Positions 34,586-43,649 are shown, counted from the first letter of the stretch. The stretch: DNA of 64,000 bases from Microbispora catharanthi (GCF_006334915.2 NZ_VDMA02000001.1:372001-436000); one strand, 5' to 3'. Numbers and translations: made by a program. The notes: generated by a model not told the origin, from the letters alone.

Positions 34586-35140
34586 TCAGGTGCGACCTGA
34601 GACGCCGTGCATGAGGGTGTCGATCACCTTCGTGGCCAGCGCGTCGGGATCGGAGTCCGGGAGCGCGGAATGCGCGGCCTCGCCCAGCAGCGCAAGGTAG
34701 ACCTGCCTGGCCCACACGATGTCGGCGTCGGGGCCCAGCAGCTTGCCGAAGACCGCCTCGCACACCTTCATCACTTCGGCCTGCACAGTCTGGGCCTCTT
34801 GGCTGAGCGGCAGCTCGCGGGCCAGGGTGAAGCGCCAGCCGAGCTTGATCTGCACGATGGTGGCGGTGGCCTGGTGCAGCACCACCAGGGCGGGAGCGGT
34901 GTGCGGGCGGGCGGCGAGCACCGCCTCCTGGATCTCCCGCCATGCGGCCAGTTCCATGGCCTCGATCAACGCCTCACGGCTGGCGAACCTGCGGTGCACG
35001 GTGGCCCTGGCCACGCCCGCCGCCTCGGCGACCTGCTCCATCGTGGCCAGCGGGTTGCCGCTCAACACCTCTTCCGCCGCCGCCATGATCGCTCGCATGC
35101 TGCGTTCGGCGTCCGCCCTCAGCGGCCTGTTGTGTCCCAC
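34586..35140 (-). CDS. TetR family regulator
   Basis: A 184-residue TetR protein. The helix-turn-helix at residues about 12-58 (EEVLSGNPLATMEQVAEAAG then VARATVHRRFASREALIEAM) is followed by a ligand-binding bundle. It is divergent from an SDR gene, with a short dyad in the 71-bp gap. A TACTGT hexamer seven bases before its GTG suggests a leaderless mRNA. It probably represses itself and the SDR. Confidence 0.88.
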   Translation of the reverse strand: MGHNRPLRADAERSMRAIMAAAEEVLSGNPLATMEQVAEAAGVARATVHRRFASREALIEAMELAAWREIQEAVLAARPHTAPALVVLHQATATIVQIKLGWRFTLARELPLSQEAQTVQAEVMKVCEAVFGKLLGPDADIVWARQVYLALLGEAAHSALPDSDPDALATKVIDTLMHGVSGRT

Positions 35141-35170
35141 ACGGGAAACAGTACCGCCACTAACTGAGAC

Positions 35171-35185
35171 TATCTGTCGCAGATA
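35171..35185. promoter_or_regulatory. operator candidate between tetR and SDR gene
   Basis: Dyad TATCTG-TCG-CAGATA (35171-35185) centred in the 71-bp gap between the divergent genes; a further ATCTGTTAC follows rightward. The AT-rich symmetric sequence fits a TetR site acting on both promoters. Confidence 0.55.
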
Positions 35186-35211
35186 CTTGGGAATCTGTTA
35201 CCTTTCTGCTC

Positions 35212-36021
35212 ATGACTTCTCAGGGAACCGCCCTCGTCACCGGAGCTTCCTCCGGCATCGGCGCCGAATTCGCGCGCCGGCTCGCCGCCCGCGGCCACGA
35301 CGTCGTCCTGGTCGCCAGGTCCGCGCCGGCGCTCGAAGCGCTCGCGGACGAGGTGCGCCGCGACCATGGCGTACGGGCCGAGGTGCTCGTCCAGGACCTG
35401 TCCGCCCCCGACGCGGCCACGCGGGTCGCCGAGGAGGTCGCCGCCCGCGGACTCACCGTGGATCTGCTCGTCAACAACGCGGGCTTCGGCACGGCCGGCC
35501 ACTTCGCCCGGATCGCCCCCGAACGAGAGCATCGGGAGCTCATGGTCAACGTCGTCGCGCTGGTGGGACTGACACACGCGTTCGTGCCCGGGATGCTCGC
35601 GCGGGGCGCCGGCGGGGTGATCAACGTGGGATCCACGGCCGGCTTCAACATCACCCCGTATTTCGCCACCTACGGCTCGTCCAAGACCTTCGTGCTCAAC
35701 TTCAGCCTCGCGCTGTGGAGCGAACTGCGCGGCAGCGGGGTGAAGGTGCTCGCCGTCACGCCCGGACCGGTCGAGACGGCGTTCTTCGACCGGATCGGCA
35801 CCAGGAAGGCCGCCATCGGGGCCAAGATGACCACGTCTGACCAGGTCGTCACCTCGGCCCTGCGAGCCTTCGACCGTGACCGCGGCTACGTGGCACCGGG
35901 CCGGGGCGCCCTGATGATGGCTCACCTCATGCCTCGCCGGCCGCGCAAGCTCATGGCGCTGATCGGCAGGAGGGTCACCCGGCCGGTGGCCGACGAGCTC
36001 ACGCCCAGCCTGGCGCGCTGA
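35212..36021 (+). CDS. short-chain dehydrogenase/reductase
   Basis: 269 residues. The Rossmann motif is TGASSGIG (about 10-17), NNAG is about residue 88, and the catalytic Ser is in VGSTAGF (about 141). The Tyr and Lys are in YGSSK (about 154-158). The C-terminal extension (about 220-269) is basic (PRRPRKLMALIGRR), as in DltE/YqjQ-like SDRs. It starts at ATG 35212 with no clear ribosome-binding site, so it may be leaderless. The divergent TetR probably controls it. NAD(P)-dependent oxidoreductase, substrate unknown. Confidence 0.88.
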   Translation: MTSQGTALVTGASSGIGAEFARRLAARGHDVVLVARSAPALEALADEVRRDHGVRAEVLVQDLSAPDAATRVAEEVAARGLTVDLLVNNAGFGTAGHFARIAPEREHRELMVNVVALVGLTHAFVPGMLARGAGGVINVGSTAGFNITPYFATYGSSKTFVLNFSLALWSELRGSGVKVLAVTPGPVETAFFDRIGTRKAAIGAKMTTSDQVVTSALRAFDRDRGYVAPGRGALMMAHLMPRRPRKLMALIGRRVTRPVADELTPSLAR

Positions 36022-36096
36022 CGCGCCCGGCGTACTCGGCATGACACGCTCGGCAGGCCCACCGCGGCGGGCTGACGCGCCCAGGGCCCCGCGGCG

Positions 36097-36555
36097 TCAC
36101 GATCCGTGGCGGACCGGCATGTTCTGTCCGATCCAGCAGATGTTCGGCTGGGATCCGCAGAAGGTGGACTGCACCTCGAACCCGCCTTGATCGGTGATGG
36201 CCTGCTGTGCCTGTCCCCGGACGAAGGTGGGGCTGACGACGCCGGTCAGGTTCTGATTGAAACGGCCCGCCCCGGATTGCCCCTGGCCACCGCCCGCGCG
36301 CCCTCCTTTGATCACCTGTCCGCCGCCCGAGCGCCCTCTCCTGATCATGTGACCGCCGCCTCCGTCAGGGCCGGGGTTGCGGAGGGCGGTGAGTCCCTCG
36401 CGCGGGTGATGCGGGGCGACGCGGGCGATCGCGGGCTGCGTGAGCGTGATCCCCGCCGCGGTGATCACGAGCGCGGCCATGGCCAGCAGCCGGGTCGAGA
36501 GGCCCATCGCGGGGACCTTGGTGTCGCGCGGGTCGCGCGCGCGGGAGCGGGACAT
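36097..36555 (-). CDS. small secreted Gly-rich repeat protein
   Basis: About 152 residues from ATG 36555; a start at 36507 with AAGG upstream would give a cleaner signal peptide (MGLSTRLLAMAALVITAAGI, cleaved near PAIARVA). The mature part has three degenerate 11-12-residue units beginning GGG (GGGGHMIRRGRS, GGGQVIKGGRA, GGGQGQSGAGR). A C-terminal domain with two cysteines follows (STFCGSQPNICWIGQ). I do not recognise the family. The basic Gly-rich stretch and two-cysteine end suggest a cell-surface or extracellular role. The start is uncertain. Confidence 0.55.
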   Translation of the reverse strand: MSRSRARDPRDTKVPAMGLSTRLLAMAALVITAAGITLTQPAIARVAPHHPREGLTALRNPGPDGGGGHMIRRGRSGGGQVIKGGRAGGGQGQSGAGRFNQNLTGVVSPTFVRGQAQQAITDQGGFEVQSTFCGSQPNICWIGQNMPVRHGS

Positions 36556-36864
36556 CTCCGTATGTGCCTTCCTGTTCCTGACCCGGCGTTCGCTGTCGCT
36601 CGTCCGGTTCCGCCGGGACGTGACCCTCATACCCGGCCTGGATCTCCGTAGCTGCGGCGCGGGGCCAAGTAGCGATCAGCTGTCGTCCACGGCCCCGGAA
36701 ACCCGCAGGTAGACCGATGATCAATCCGCACTCGTCACCGGAGCCGGCAGTGTTCGCCGGTTCGCGATGGTGTCGCGGCATACAACGGCCGGCTCAGCCG
36801 AACCCGCTCGACCGCGCGGTCGGGGTAGTGCCGCCGGGGTCGCGGACGAGCGGCGACGGCGCCG
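36556..36864. other. gene-free stretch upstream of the Gly-rich protein
   Basis: This 309-bp interval holds the probable promoter of the leftward secreted protein and the downstream end of the leftward SDR gene. I see no convincing open frame, repeat or strong hairpin. Confidence 0.5.
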
Positions 36865-37638
36865 CTAGTGGACGCTGAAGCCGCCGTCGACGCAGATGGC
36901 CTGGCCGGTGACGTACGACGAGGCGTCGGAGGCGAGGAAGACGGCCACGCCGCGGAAGTCGTCGGGGACACCGTTGCGCCCGGTCATGGACCTGGTGGCC
37001 AGTTGCTCCACCCGTCCGGGGACGGCCTGCGCGGGCGCGGTCAGCGGGGTCAGGACGAAGCCGGGGATGATCGTGTTGCTGGTGACCCCGTGTGCCGACC
37101 ACGCCTCGGCCTGGGAACGGGTCAGGCCGCAGACGGCGGCCTTGGCCGCGCCGTAGACGCCGCTGTCGCCGAAGGCGCTGATCGACTGCTGGGAGCCGAT
37201 GTTGATGATCCGCCCCCGGCCCCGGGCGGCCATGCGGGGACCGAAGTGCTGCCCGAGCAGGAACGGTGCGGTGAGGTTGACGGCGATGGTCTGGTCGTAG
37301 TCGTCGACGGTCAGTTCGGCCATGGGCCTTCGGATGTTGTTGGCGGCGTCGTTGACCAGGATGTCGATCTCACCGAAGAAATCGCCCGCCTCCTCGCACA
37401 CGCGGGCGACGTCGGCGCGGTCGCCGAGGTCGGCGCTGATCGCGGCCGCGCGCACGCCGTGGCCTTCGAGCCCGCCGACGGCCTCGGCGAGTTCCTTGCG
37501 CCGCCGGGCGACCAGGACCACGGCCGCCCCGGCGCGTCCGAGTGCCTCGGCGATGGCGTATCCGATGCCGGAGCTGCCTCCGGTGACCAGGGCGACCCGG
37601 CCGGTGAGGGAGAAGAGTTCCTCGATGTAGATCGGCAT
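36865..37638 (-). CDS. short-chain dehydrogenase/reductase (classical, FabG/gluconate 5-dehydrogenase-like)
   Basis: 257 residues: TGGSSGIG (about 20-27) and NDAANN in place of NNAG (about 94). The Ser of IGSQQS and Tyr/Lys of YGAAK form the active site (about 144, 157, 161). The C-terminus VTGQAICVDGGFSVH is the classical SDR end. The N-terminal PIYIEELFSLTGRVALVTGG resembles gluconate 5-dehydrogenase-type SDRs. It lies 45 bp downstream of the MarR gene in the same direction. Confidence 0.88.
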   Translation of the reverse strand: MPIYIEELFSLTGRVALVTGGSSGIGYAIAEALGRAGAAVVLVARRRKELAEAVGGLEGHGVRAAAISADLGDRADVARVCEEAGDFFGEIDILVNDAANNIRRPMAELTVDDYDQTIAVNLTAPFLLGQHFGPRMAARGRGRIINIGSQQSISAFGDSGVYGAAKAAVCGLTRSQAEAWSAHGVTSNTIIPGFVLTPLTAPAQAVPGRVEQLATRSMTGRNGVPDDFRGVAVFLASDASSYVTGQAICVDGGFSVH

Positions 37639-37683
37639 ATCGCCGGAAGGTAGCAGCAGGCCGGGGCGGGACCGGCGGACGGG

Positions 37684-38247
37684 TCAGGCGGGACCGTCGG
37701 GACCGGCGTCCTCGGCGTGCATCTCGCGCATCACGTCCTCGATCTTGCGCATCACCGTCTCCATGGTGCGCAGGGTCTCGGTGTCGAGGCGCCGCAGGAG
37801 GCGGATGTAGCCGCCGGTGCCGGCTTCGACGATCTCGCTGGTGAGCCGCCGTCCGGCCTCGGTGAGCTGGACACGGCGTACGCGGCGGTCGTGGGGGTCC
37901 TCGTGACGGCTGGCCAGGCCCTGGGCGACCACGCGGTCGACGATGCCGGTGACGGTGGCCAGGCCGACGCCGAGGTGGCGGGCGAGTTCCTGCCCGGAGG
38001 TGGACCCGGCGAACGACAGGAACATGACGACCTTGAGCTGCTGCATGGTGAGAGTGGAGGCCAGCAGCGGCATCGAGCGGTCGCGGGCGAAGAACCGGCC
38101 CATGCTGCGCTGCAGCTCCGCGAGGCGGGCGATGAGGCATCCGCGCTCGGGGTCCTCTCCACTCTCCCTGAGGGTGGCGGGGTCGTCCTGCGGGCGGGGG
38201 GTGGCCGCCGCGCCGGTTCGGGCGCGGCGCTCGGCTGGGCTGTCGTT
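37684..38247 (-). CDS. MarR family regulator
   Basis: 187 residues from GTG 38247, preceded by GAGAGG (GTG 38253 is an alternative). After an approximately 40-residue disordered N-terminus, the winged helix (about 60-140) shows LTMQQLKVVMFLSFAG, QELARHLGVGLATVTGIVDR and the wing DPHDRRVRRVQLTEAGR. It is divergent from the RND pump gene with a dyad between the starts. The long acidic/basic N-terminal tail is unusual for MarR. Likely repressor of the pump. Confidence 0.88.
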   Translation of the reverse strand, partial: NDSPAERRARTGAAATPRPQDDPATLRESGEDPERGCLIARLAELQRSMGRFFARDRSMPLLASTLTMQQLKVVMFLSFAGSTSGQELARHLGVGLATVTGIVDRVVAQGLASRHEDPHDRRVRRVQLTEAGRRLTSEIVEAGTGGYIRLLRRLDTETLRTMETVMRKIEDVMREMHAEDAGPDGPA

Positions 38248-38313
38248 CACTGTCACCTCTCGGGTCAAGAGGTTACCAGCCGTTAATGCGACAGCTGAAT
38301 GTTCGGACAAGGC

Positions 38314-38340
38314 GAAGTGTTAGGCTTGGGCAAACACTTC
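38314..38340. promoter_or_regulatory. MarR operator candidate upstream of the RND pump
   Basis: Perfect 8-bp arms GAAGTGTT (38314-38321) and AACACTTC (38333-38340) with an 11-bp spacer, between the divergent marR and RND genes and 20 bp before the pump ATG. Its spacing and symmetry are those expected for a MarR dimer site. Confidence 0.65.
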
Positions 38341-38360
38341 CCCCGATGTCAGGAGCTCGG

Positions 38361-41300
38361 ATGACCTCCTTGGCCAGGCTGAGCCTTGCCAACCGCACTC
38401 TCGTGATCATGATCACGCTGGTGCTCGCGGGTTTCGGCTTGTTCGCGATTCCCTCGCTGAAGCAACAGCTTTTCCCGTCGCTGGAGTTCCCGGCGGCGTT
38501 CACGGTGGCGAGTTATCCGGGTGCCGCTCCCGAGATCGTGGAGGAGCAGGTCACCAAACCGATCGAGAGCGCGTTCCAGGGTATCGCCGGCGTCACCGAC
38601 ATCACCTCCACCTCGCGGGAGGGGATGTCCCAGGTGCAGGTGGCCTATGAGTACGGCACCGACATCGACCAGATGATCGGGAAGATGCAGCAGGCCGTGA
38701 GCCGGATCAAGGCGCAGCTTCCGGCCGACGTCGATCCGCAGGTGGTCGCGGGCAGCACCGACGACATCCCGGTGATGGCGATCGCGGTGGGCGACGGCGG
38801 CGACCAGCAGGCCATGGTCGACAAGATCGACAAGATCATGGTGCCGGAGTTGCAGTCGATCGAGGGCGTCCGGGACGTCACCGTCAGCGGCGCCAGTGAG
38901 GAACAGGTCGTCATCACCCCCGACCAGGCCAGGCTCGCCCTGCAGGGGTTGTCGGCCGCGGCCATCCCCGACCTCCTGCGGGCCAACGGGGTGTCCATCC
39001 CCGCAGGCACGCTGACCGAGGACGGCAAGTCGCTGACCGTGCAGATCGGCGACCCGGTGCGTACGGTGAAGGACCTCGAGAACCTCTACCTGACGCCCGC
39101 CGCGCCGACGGCGGGGCAGGGCGCCGCGGCCGGTCAGCGCGGCGGCGCGAGCGCCGGACAGCCGGCGGGACAGGGCGCGGGGCAGGGCGCTGCCGCCGGA
39201 CAGAGCGCGGCGGCGCAGGCGCAGGCGCGGGCCGCCGCGGCCCGGCCGAAGCCGGTCAAGCTCGGCGACGTCGCCGACATCAAGGTCGAGGACGCCTCCG
39301 CTACCACGCTCACCCGCACCAACGGCACCCCGAGCCTCGGCGTGTCGATCACGATGGTGCCCGACGGCAACGCCGTGCAGATCTCCCACGACGTGAACGA
39401 CGCCCTGCCGGACCTGACGCGCGCCCTCGGCGACAGCGCCGAGCTGACCGTGGTGTTCGACCAGGCGCCGTACGTCGAGCGGTCCATCGAGGACCTCACC
39501 ACCGAGGGCCTGCTGGGTCTGGCGTTCGCCGTGCTCGTGATCCTGGTGTTCCTGCTGTCGGTCCGCTCGACCCTGGTCACGGCCGTGTCGATCCCGCTGT
39601 CGGTGGTGATCGCGCTGATCGCGCTGTGGATCGGCGACTACTCGCTGAACCTGCTGACGCTGGGGGCGCTGACGATCGCCGTGGGCCGGGTGGTCGACGA
39701 CTCGATCGTGGTGCTGGAGAACATCAAGCGCCATCTCGCCTACGGCGAGGAGAAGCGGCGGGCGATCCTCGACGCGGTGCGCGAGGTGTCCGGCGCGGTG
39801 ACCGCCTCGACGCTCACGACGGTCGCGGTGTTCCTGCCGATCGCCTTCGTCGGCGGGATGGTGGGGCAGCTGTTCAGCCCGTTCGCGATCACGGTGACCG
39901 TGGCGCTGCTGGCGTCACTGCTGGTGGCGCTGACCGTCATCCCGGTGCTGGCGTACTGGTTCCTCAAGGCGCCGGCGCTCACGCCGCAGGAGGTGCAGGC
40001 CGTACGCGAGGACGCCGAGCGCAGGGAGCTGCGCAGCCCGCTGCAGCGGATCTATCTGCCGGTGCTGCGGTTCGCGACGCGGAGGCGCCTGGTCACGGTG
40101 CTGATCGGGGTGGTGGTGTTCGTCGCGACGATGGCGCTGGCGCCCAACCTGAAGACGAACTTCCTCGACAACTCGGGCAACGACACCACGCAGATCAGCC
40201 AGCGGATGCCGGCCGGGACCGACCTGGCGACCACCGACGCGGCGGCCAAGAAGGTCGAGGCGGTGCTCGCGGCCGACGGGGGCGTGAAGTCCTACCAGGT
40301 GACGGTCGGCGGCGGGAACCGCTTCCTCGGCGGGGTCGGCGGCGGCGCCGACCGCGCGTCGTTCTCGGTCACGCTGAAGGAGGACGTGGAGACCTCCGCC
40401 CTGGAGGACCGGCTGCGGGAGAGGCTGAAGGGCCTGACGGGGATCGGCGACATCACGGTCGGCGGCAGCGGCGGCGGGTTCAACTCCGACCAGGTGCAGG
40501 TCATCGTGCAGGGCTCGGACCAGGCCGCGCTGAAGACGGCGGCCACCACGGTGCGCGACACCATGGCCGGGATCGACGGGCTGCGGGACGTCGCCTCCAA
40601 CCTCGAAGACAGCGTCCCGCGGGTCGAGGTGCACGTGGACCGGGAGAAGGCCGCCGCCAGGGGCCTGACCGAGGCCGGGATCGGGCAGCTGGTCGCGCAG
40701 GCGTTCCGCGGCGCGCCGGTCGGCTCGATCGACGTCGACGGCCGCTCCAGCGACGTGATCCTGCGGGCCGTCGGTGACGCGCCCGACGACGTCGCGGAGA
40801 TCAGGAAGCTCGCGATTCCCACGGCGACGGGCATGGTGAAGCTCGGCGACGTCGCCGACGTGGTGAAGGCCGACGGGCCGACCCAGATCACCCGGCAGGA
40901 CGGCGACCGCACCGCGACGGTGTCGGGCACCGCCGACGCGTCCAACCTGGGTGCGATCACCACGAAGGTCACCGACAAGCTGAAGACGCTGACGCTGCCG
41001 GCCGGGGTGACGTACAAGATCGGCGGCGCGAGCTCCGACCAGCAGGACGCGTTCGCCGATCTGGGGGTGGCCATGCTGCTCGCGGTGGCGATCGTCTTCA
41101 TGATCATGGTGGCGACGTTCCGCAGCCTGGTGCAGCCGCTGATCCTGCTGGTGTCGATTCCGTTCGCGGCGACCGGCGCGATCGGGCTGCTGCTGGTCAC
41201 CGACACGGCGCTCGGCGTGCCCGCGCTGATCGGCATGCTGATGTTGATCGGCATCGTCGTCACCAACGCGATCGTGCTGATCGACCTGATCAACCAGTAC

Positions 41301-41639
41301 CGCGAGCAGGGGCTGGGCGTGGTGGAGGCGGTCATGGAGGGTGGCCGGCGGCGGCTTCGCCCGATCCTGATGACCGCGATCGCGACGATCTGCGCGCTCA
41401 CCCCGATGGCGTTGGGTGTGACCGGTTCGGGCGGGTTCATCTCCCAGCCGCTGGCCATCGTCGTGATCGGCGGCCTGATCTCCTCGACGCTGCTCACGCT
41501 GGTGCTGGTGCCGACGCTCTACACGATGGTGGAGCGGCTGAAGGAGCGCATGCGCCGTACGCCGAAGCGGCCCGCGTCGGGCGACGGCGAGGGTGACCTG
41601 ACCGTGTACGGCAAGGAGGCCCTCGAACCGGCCAAGTGA
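38361..41639 (+). CDS. RND efflux transporter permease (HAE1/AcrB-like)
   Basis: A 1092-residue RND protein from ATG 38361, which follows AGGAG. It opens MTSLARLSLANRTLVIMITL (helix 1), has two large extracytoplasmic porter domains, and twelve predicted helices in two repeats. The proton-relay aspartate region VGRVVDDSIVVLENIKRH in helix 4 is intact (about residue 445). A low-complexity insert rich in Gln, Ala and Gly (about residues 253-295) separates porter subdomains. Gram-positive RND pumps lack the outer-membrane channel. No membrane-fusion partner is encoded nearby. Divergent MarR likely controls it. Confidence 0.92.
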   Translation: MTSLARLSLANRTLVIMITLVLAGFGLFAIPSLKQQLFPSLEFPAAFTVASYPGAAPEIVEEQVTKPIESAFQGIAGVTDITSTSREGMSQVQVAYEYGTDIDQMIGKMQQAVSRIKAQLPADVDPQVVAGSTDDIPVMAIAVGDGGDQQAMVDKIDKIMVPELQSIEGVRDVTVSGASEEQVVITPDQARLALQGLSAAAIPDLLRANGVSIPAGTLTEDGKSLTVQIGDPVRTVKDLENLYLTPAAPTAGQGAAAGQRGGASAGQPAGQGAGQGAAAGQSAAAQAQARAAAARPKPVKLGDVADIKVEDASATTLTRTNGTPSLGVSITMVPDGNAVQISHDVNDALPDLTRALGDSAELTVVFDQAPYVERSIEDLTTEGLLGLAFAVLVILVFLLSVRSTLVTAVSIPLSVVIALIALWIGDYSLNLLTLGALTIAVGRVVDDSIVVLENIKRHLAYGEEKRRAILDAVREVSGAVTASTLTTVAVFLPIAFVGGMVGQLFSPFAITVTVALLASLLVALTVIPVLAYWFLKAPALTPQEVQAVREDAERRELRSPLQRIYLPVLRFATRRRLVTVLIGVVVFVATMALAPNLKTNFLDNSGNDTTQISQRMPAGTDLATTDAAAKKVEAVLAADGGVKSYQVTVGGGNRFLGGVGGGADRASFSVTLKEDVETSALEDRLRERLKGLTGIGDITVGGSGGGFNSDQVQVIVQGSDQAALKTAATTVRDTMAGIDGLRDVASNLEDSVPRVEVHVDREKAAARGLTEAGIGQLVAQAFRGAPVGSIDVDGRSSDVILRAVGDAPDDVAEIRKLAIPTATGMVKLGDVADVVKADGPTQITRQDGDRTATVSGTADASNLGAITTKVTDKLKTLTLPAGVTYKIGGASSDQQDAFADLGVAMLLAVAIVFMIMVATFRSLVQPLILLVSIPFAATGAIGLLLVTDTALGVPALIGMLMLIGIVVTNAIVLIDLINQYREQGLGVVEAVMEGGRRRLRPILMTAIATICALTPMALGVTGSGGFISQPLAIVVIGGLISSTLLTLVLVPTLYTMVERLKERMRRTPKRPASGDGEGDLTVYGKEALEPAK

Positions 41640-41660
41640 GCCCGGCCGCCACACAGATAT

Positions 41661-41712
41661 AACCGCAAACAGTTCTTCGCGAAGGAGTCTTTGCGAAGAA
41701 CTGTTTGCGGTT
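41661..41712. promoter_or_regulatory. ArsR operator/hairpin, perfect 20-bp inverted repeat
   Basis: Arms 41661-41680 and 41693-41712 are perfect reverse complements around a 12-base loop. Nested inside are two 10-bp palindromic units, CTTCGCGAAG (41675-41684) and CTTTGCGAAG (41689-41698), 14 bp apart. It lies between the RND stop and the ArsR start (41725). The nested units suggest an operator for the ArsR protein; the hairpin could also end the RND transcript. Confidence 0.75.
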
Positions 41713-41724
41713 TATGGTGGGGGC

Positions 41725-42354
41725 ATGAGTGATCCTCTCGAGACGCCCTGCTCTCCGAACGCGGAGGACGCGGTCGTCCTCGACGCCAAGGGGCTTCGCG
41801 CCCTCGCGCATCCGGTGCGCGTGCAGGTGGTGGGCCTGCTGCGCAAGCACGGCCCGTCGACGGCCACCCGGCTCGCCGAGCTGCTGAGCATCAACTCCGG
41901 CGCGGCCAGTTACCATCTGCGCCGTCTCGCCGCCGCCGGCTTCGTCGAGGAGGACGCCGGGCGCGGGAACGCGCGGGAACGCTGGTGGCGCGCGGTCCAT
42001 CAGTCGACGTACTTCGACGACCTCGACCTGGCCGAGCGGGAGCCGGAGGCGACGTTGGCGTACCTGCAGTCCGTCGCCGCCATCTACACCATGCGCGCCC
42101 AGCGGACGATCAACGAGCTCCAGACGATGCCGCGCGCATGGCGGCACGCGGCCGACATGAGCGACTGGGCGCTGCGGCTGACCCCGCAGGAGGCCACCGC
42201 CCTGCGGGAGGAGCTGTGGGCGGTCGTGACGCGATACCGCAGGGACAGCCCGGAGGCGGCCGGCGCCCCGGACGACGCCGAGCGGGTGTCGGTGATCGTG
42301 CACATCCTGCCCGAGCTGGACGCGCCCACCGCTCAGGAAGACGACGCCCGATGA
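41725..42354 (+). CDS. ArsR-type winged-helix regulator
   Basis: 209 residues. The winged helix (about 20-95) shows ALAHPVRVQVVGLLRKHGPS, TRLAELLSINSGAASYHLRR and the wing EEDAGRGNARERWWRAV. The C-terminal half is helical, without metal-binding cysteines. It starts at ATG 41725 after GGTGGGGG, and its stop overlaps the MFS start. It probably represses the arsR-MFS operon through the nested palindromes upstream. Confidence 0.88.
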   Translation: MSDPLETPCSPNAEDAVVLDAKGLRALAHPVRVQVVGLLRKHGPSTATRLAELLSINSGAASYHLRRLAAAGFVEEDAGRGNARERWWRAVHQSTYFDDLDLAEREPEATLAYLQSVAAIYTMRAQRTINELQTMPRAWRHAADMSDWALRLTPQEATALREELWAVVTRYRRDSPEAAGAPDDAERVSVIVHILPELDAPTAQEDDAR

Positions 42355-43649
42355 CGGAAGAGGACGCGTCCACCGGCGGTTCTTCCCGCGCGCGCAGGCT
42401 GCGGCCGCTGGGCGGGCTGCTCGCGGCGATGGCGGTCGCGTTGACCGGCACCCGGGTGTCGGCCATCGCGCTGCCGTGGTTCGTGCTGGTCACGACCGGC
42501 AGCGCCACCCAGACCGGGCTGGTGGCCTTCTGCCAGATGACTCCGTACGTGGTGGTCAAGGCGCTGACCGGGCCGCTGGTGGACCGGGCGGGCCCGCGGG
42601 TCGTCTCCTGGAGGACCGATGCGGTCAGCGCGGCCGCGGCCGGCGCGATTCCCCTGCTGCACGCCGTGGGCCTGCTGTCCTTCCCCGTGCTGCTGGCCCT
42701 GGTCGCGGTGATCGGCGCCGTACGCGGCCCCGGCGACCTGGCCAAGGAGGTGATGGTCCCGGAGGCGGCCGAGCGTGCCGGCGTGCCGCTGGAGCGGGCC
42801 ACCGGCCTGTCCGGCGTGACCGAGCGGCTGGCCTCGACCGTCGGTCCGGCGGTCGGCGGCCTCCTGGTGGCGTTGCTGGGCCCGCTGACCGGTCTCGTGC
42901 TCAACGCCGCGTGCTTTGCCCTCGGGTCGCTGATCATCTCGCTGGCCCTGCCGCGCGGCATGGGTCACCCGGCGGTCGAAGCCCCGGCCGCTTCCGGCTA
43001 CTGGCGGCGGTTCGGCGAGGGCTTCGCCTTCCTGCGCGGCGAACCGCTGCTGCTCACCATCATCGTCATGGTCGGGATCACCAACCTGCTGGACGCGGCG
43101 TTCAACACCGTCCTGCTGCCCGTGTGGGCCGAGCGATCCGGCAACGGCCCGACCGCGATCGGATTGAGCAACGGCGTGTGGAGCGCCACGGCGGTCGCGG
43201 GAAGCCTGGTCGCCGCGGCCGTCGCGCACAGGATGCCGCGCCGGGTGGTGTTCTTCGCCGGGTTCCTGCTGGCCGGGGCGCCGCGGTTCCTGGTGCTGGC
43301 CGCCGACCCGCCGATGTGGGCGGCGCTGGCGGTCTTCGCGGTGAGCGGGGCCGGTGGAGGCTTCCTCAACCCGATCCTCGGGGCGATCGCCTTCGAGCGG
43401 GTGCCGCACGGCCTGCGCGGCCGGGTCAACGCCCTCGGCGACTCGATGGCGTGGGCGGGCATCCCTCTGGGCGGGCTGATCGCCGGGGCCGCGGTGGCGT
43501 GGTCCGGGCTCGCACCGGTGTTGCTGACGGCCGGCGCGGCGTACTTCCTGACCACCAACCTGGCCGCGCTGCTGCCGCAGTGGCGTGAGATGGACCGCCT
43601 GCGCGGCCGGGGCGCTCGGGAATCGCGGGCGGCCGAGCCTGTGGCGTGA
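42351..43649 (+). CDS. MFS transporter (12-helix drug-exporter type)
   Basis: A 432-residue MFS protein, translationally coupled to arsR (ATGA). Helix 1 is LLAAMAVALTGTRVSAIALP, motif A is GPLVDRAGPR (about residue 64), and helix 5 has STVGPAVGGLL (motif C-like). The second half repeats the pattern (HRMPRRVVFF; GLRGRVNALGDS). It resembles macrolide-type MefA/enterobactin-exporter-like MFS proteins in layout. Its expression is probably induced when the ArsR repressor binds a pump substrate. Confidence 0.88.
   Translation: MTEEDASTGGSSRARRLRPLGGLLAAMAVALTGTRVSAIALPWFVLVTTGSATQTGLVAFCQMTPYVVVKALTGPLVDRAGPRVVSWRTDAVSAAAAGAIPLLHAVGLLSFPVLLALVAVIGAVRGPGDLAKEVMVPEAAERAGVPLERATGLSGVTERLASTVGPAVGGLLVALLGPLTGLVLNAACFALGSLIISLALPRGMGHPAVEAPAASGYWRRFGEGFAFLRGEPLLLTIIVMVGITNLLDAAFNTVLLPVWAERSGNGPTAIGLSNGVWSATAVAGSLVAAAVAHRMPRRVVFFAGFLLAGAPRFLVLAADPPMWAALAVFAVSGAGGGFLNPILGAIAFERVPHGLRGRVNALGDSMAWAGIPLGGLIAGAAVAWSGLAPVLLTAGAAYFLTTNLAALLPQWREMDRLRGRGARESRAAEPVA

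Noticed and set aside
39915-41654. A 579-residue minus-strand frame opposite the RND pump
   Set aside because: His/Gln/Arg-rich shadow of the RND codons; no recognisable domain.
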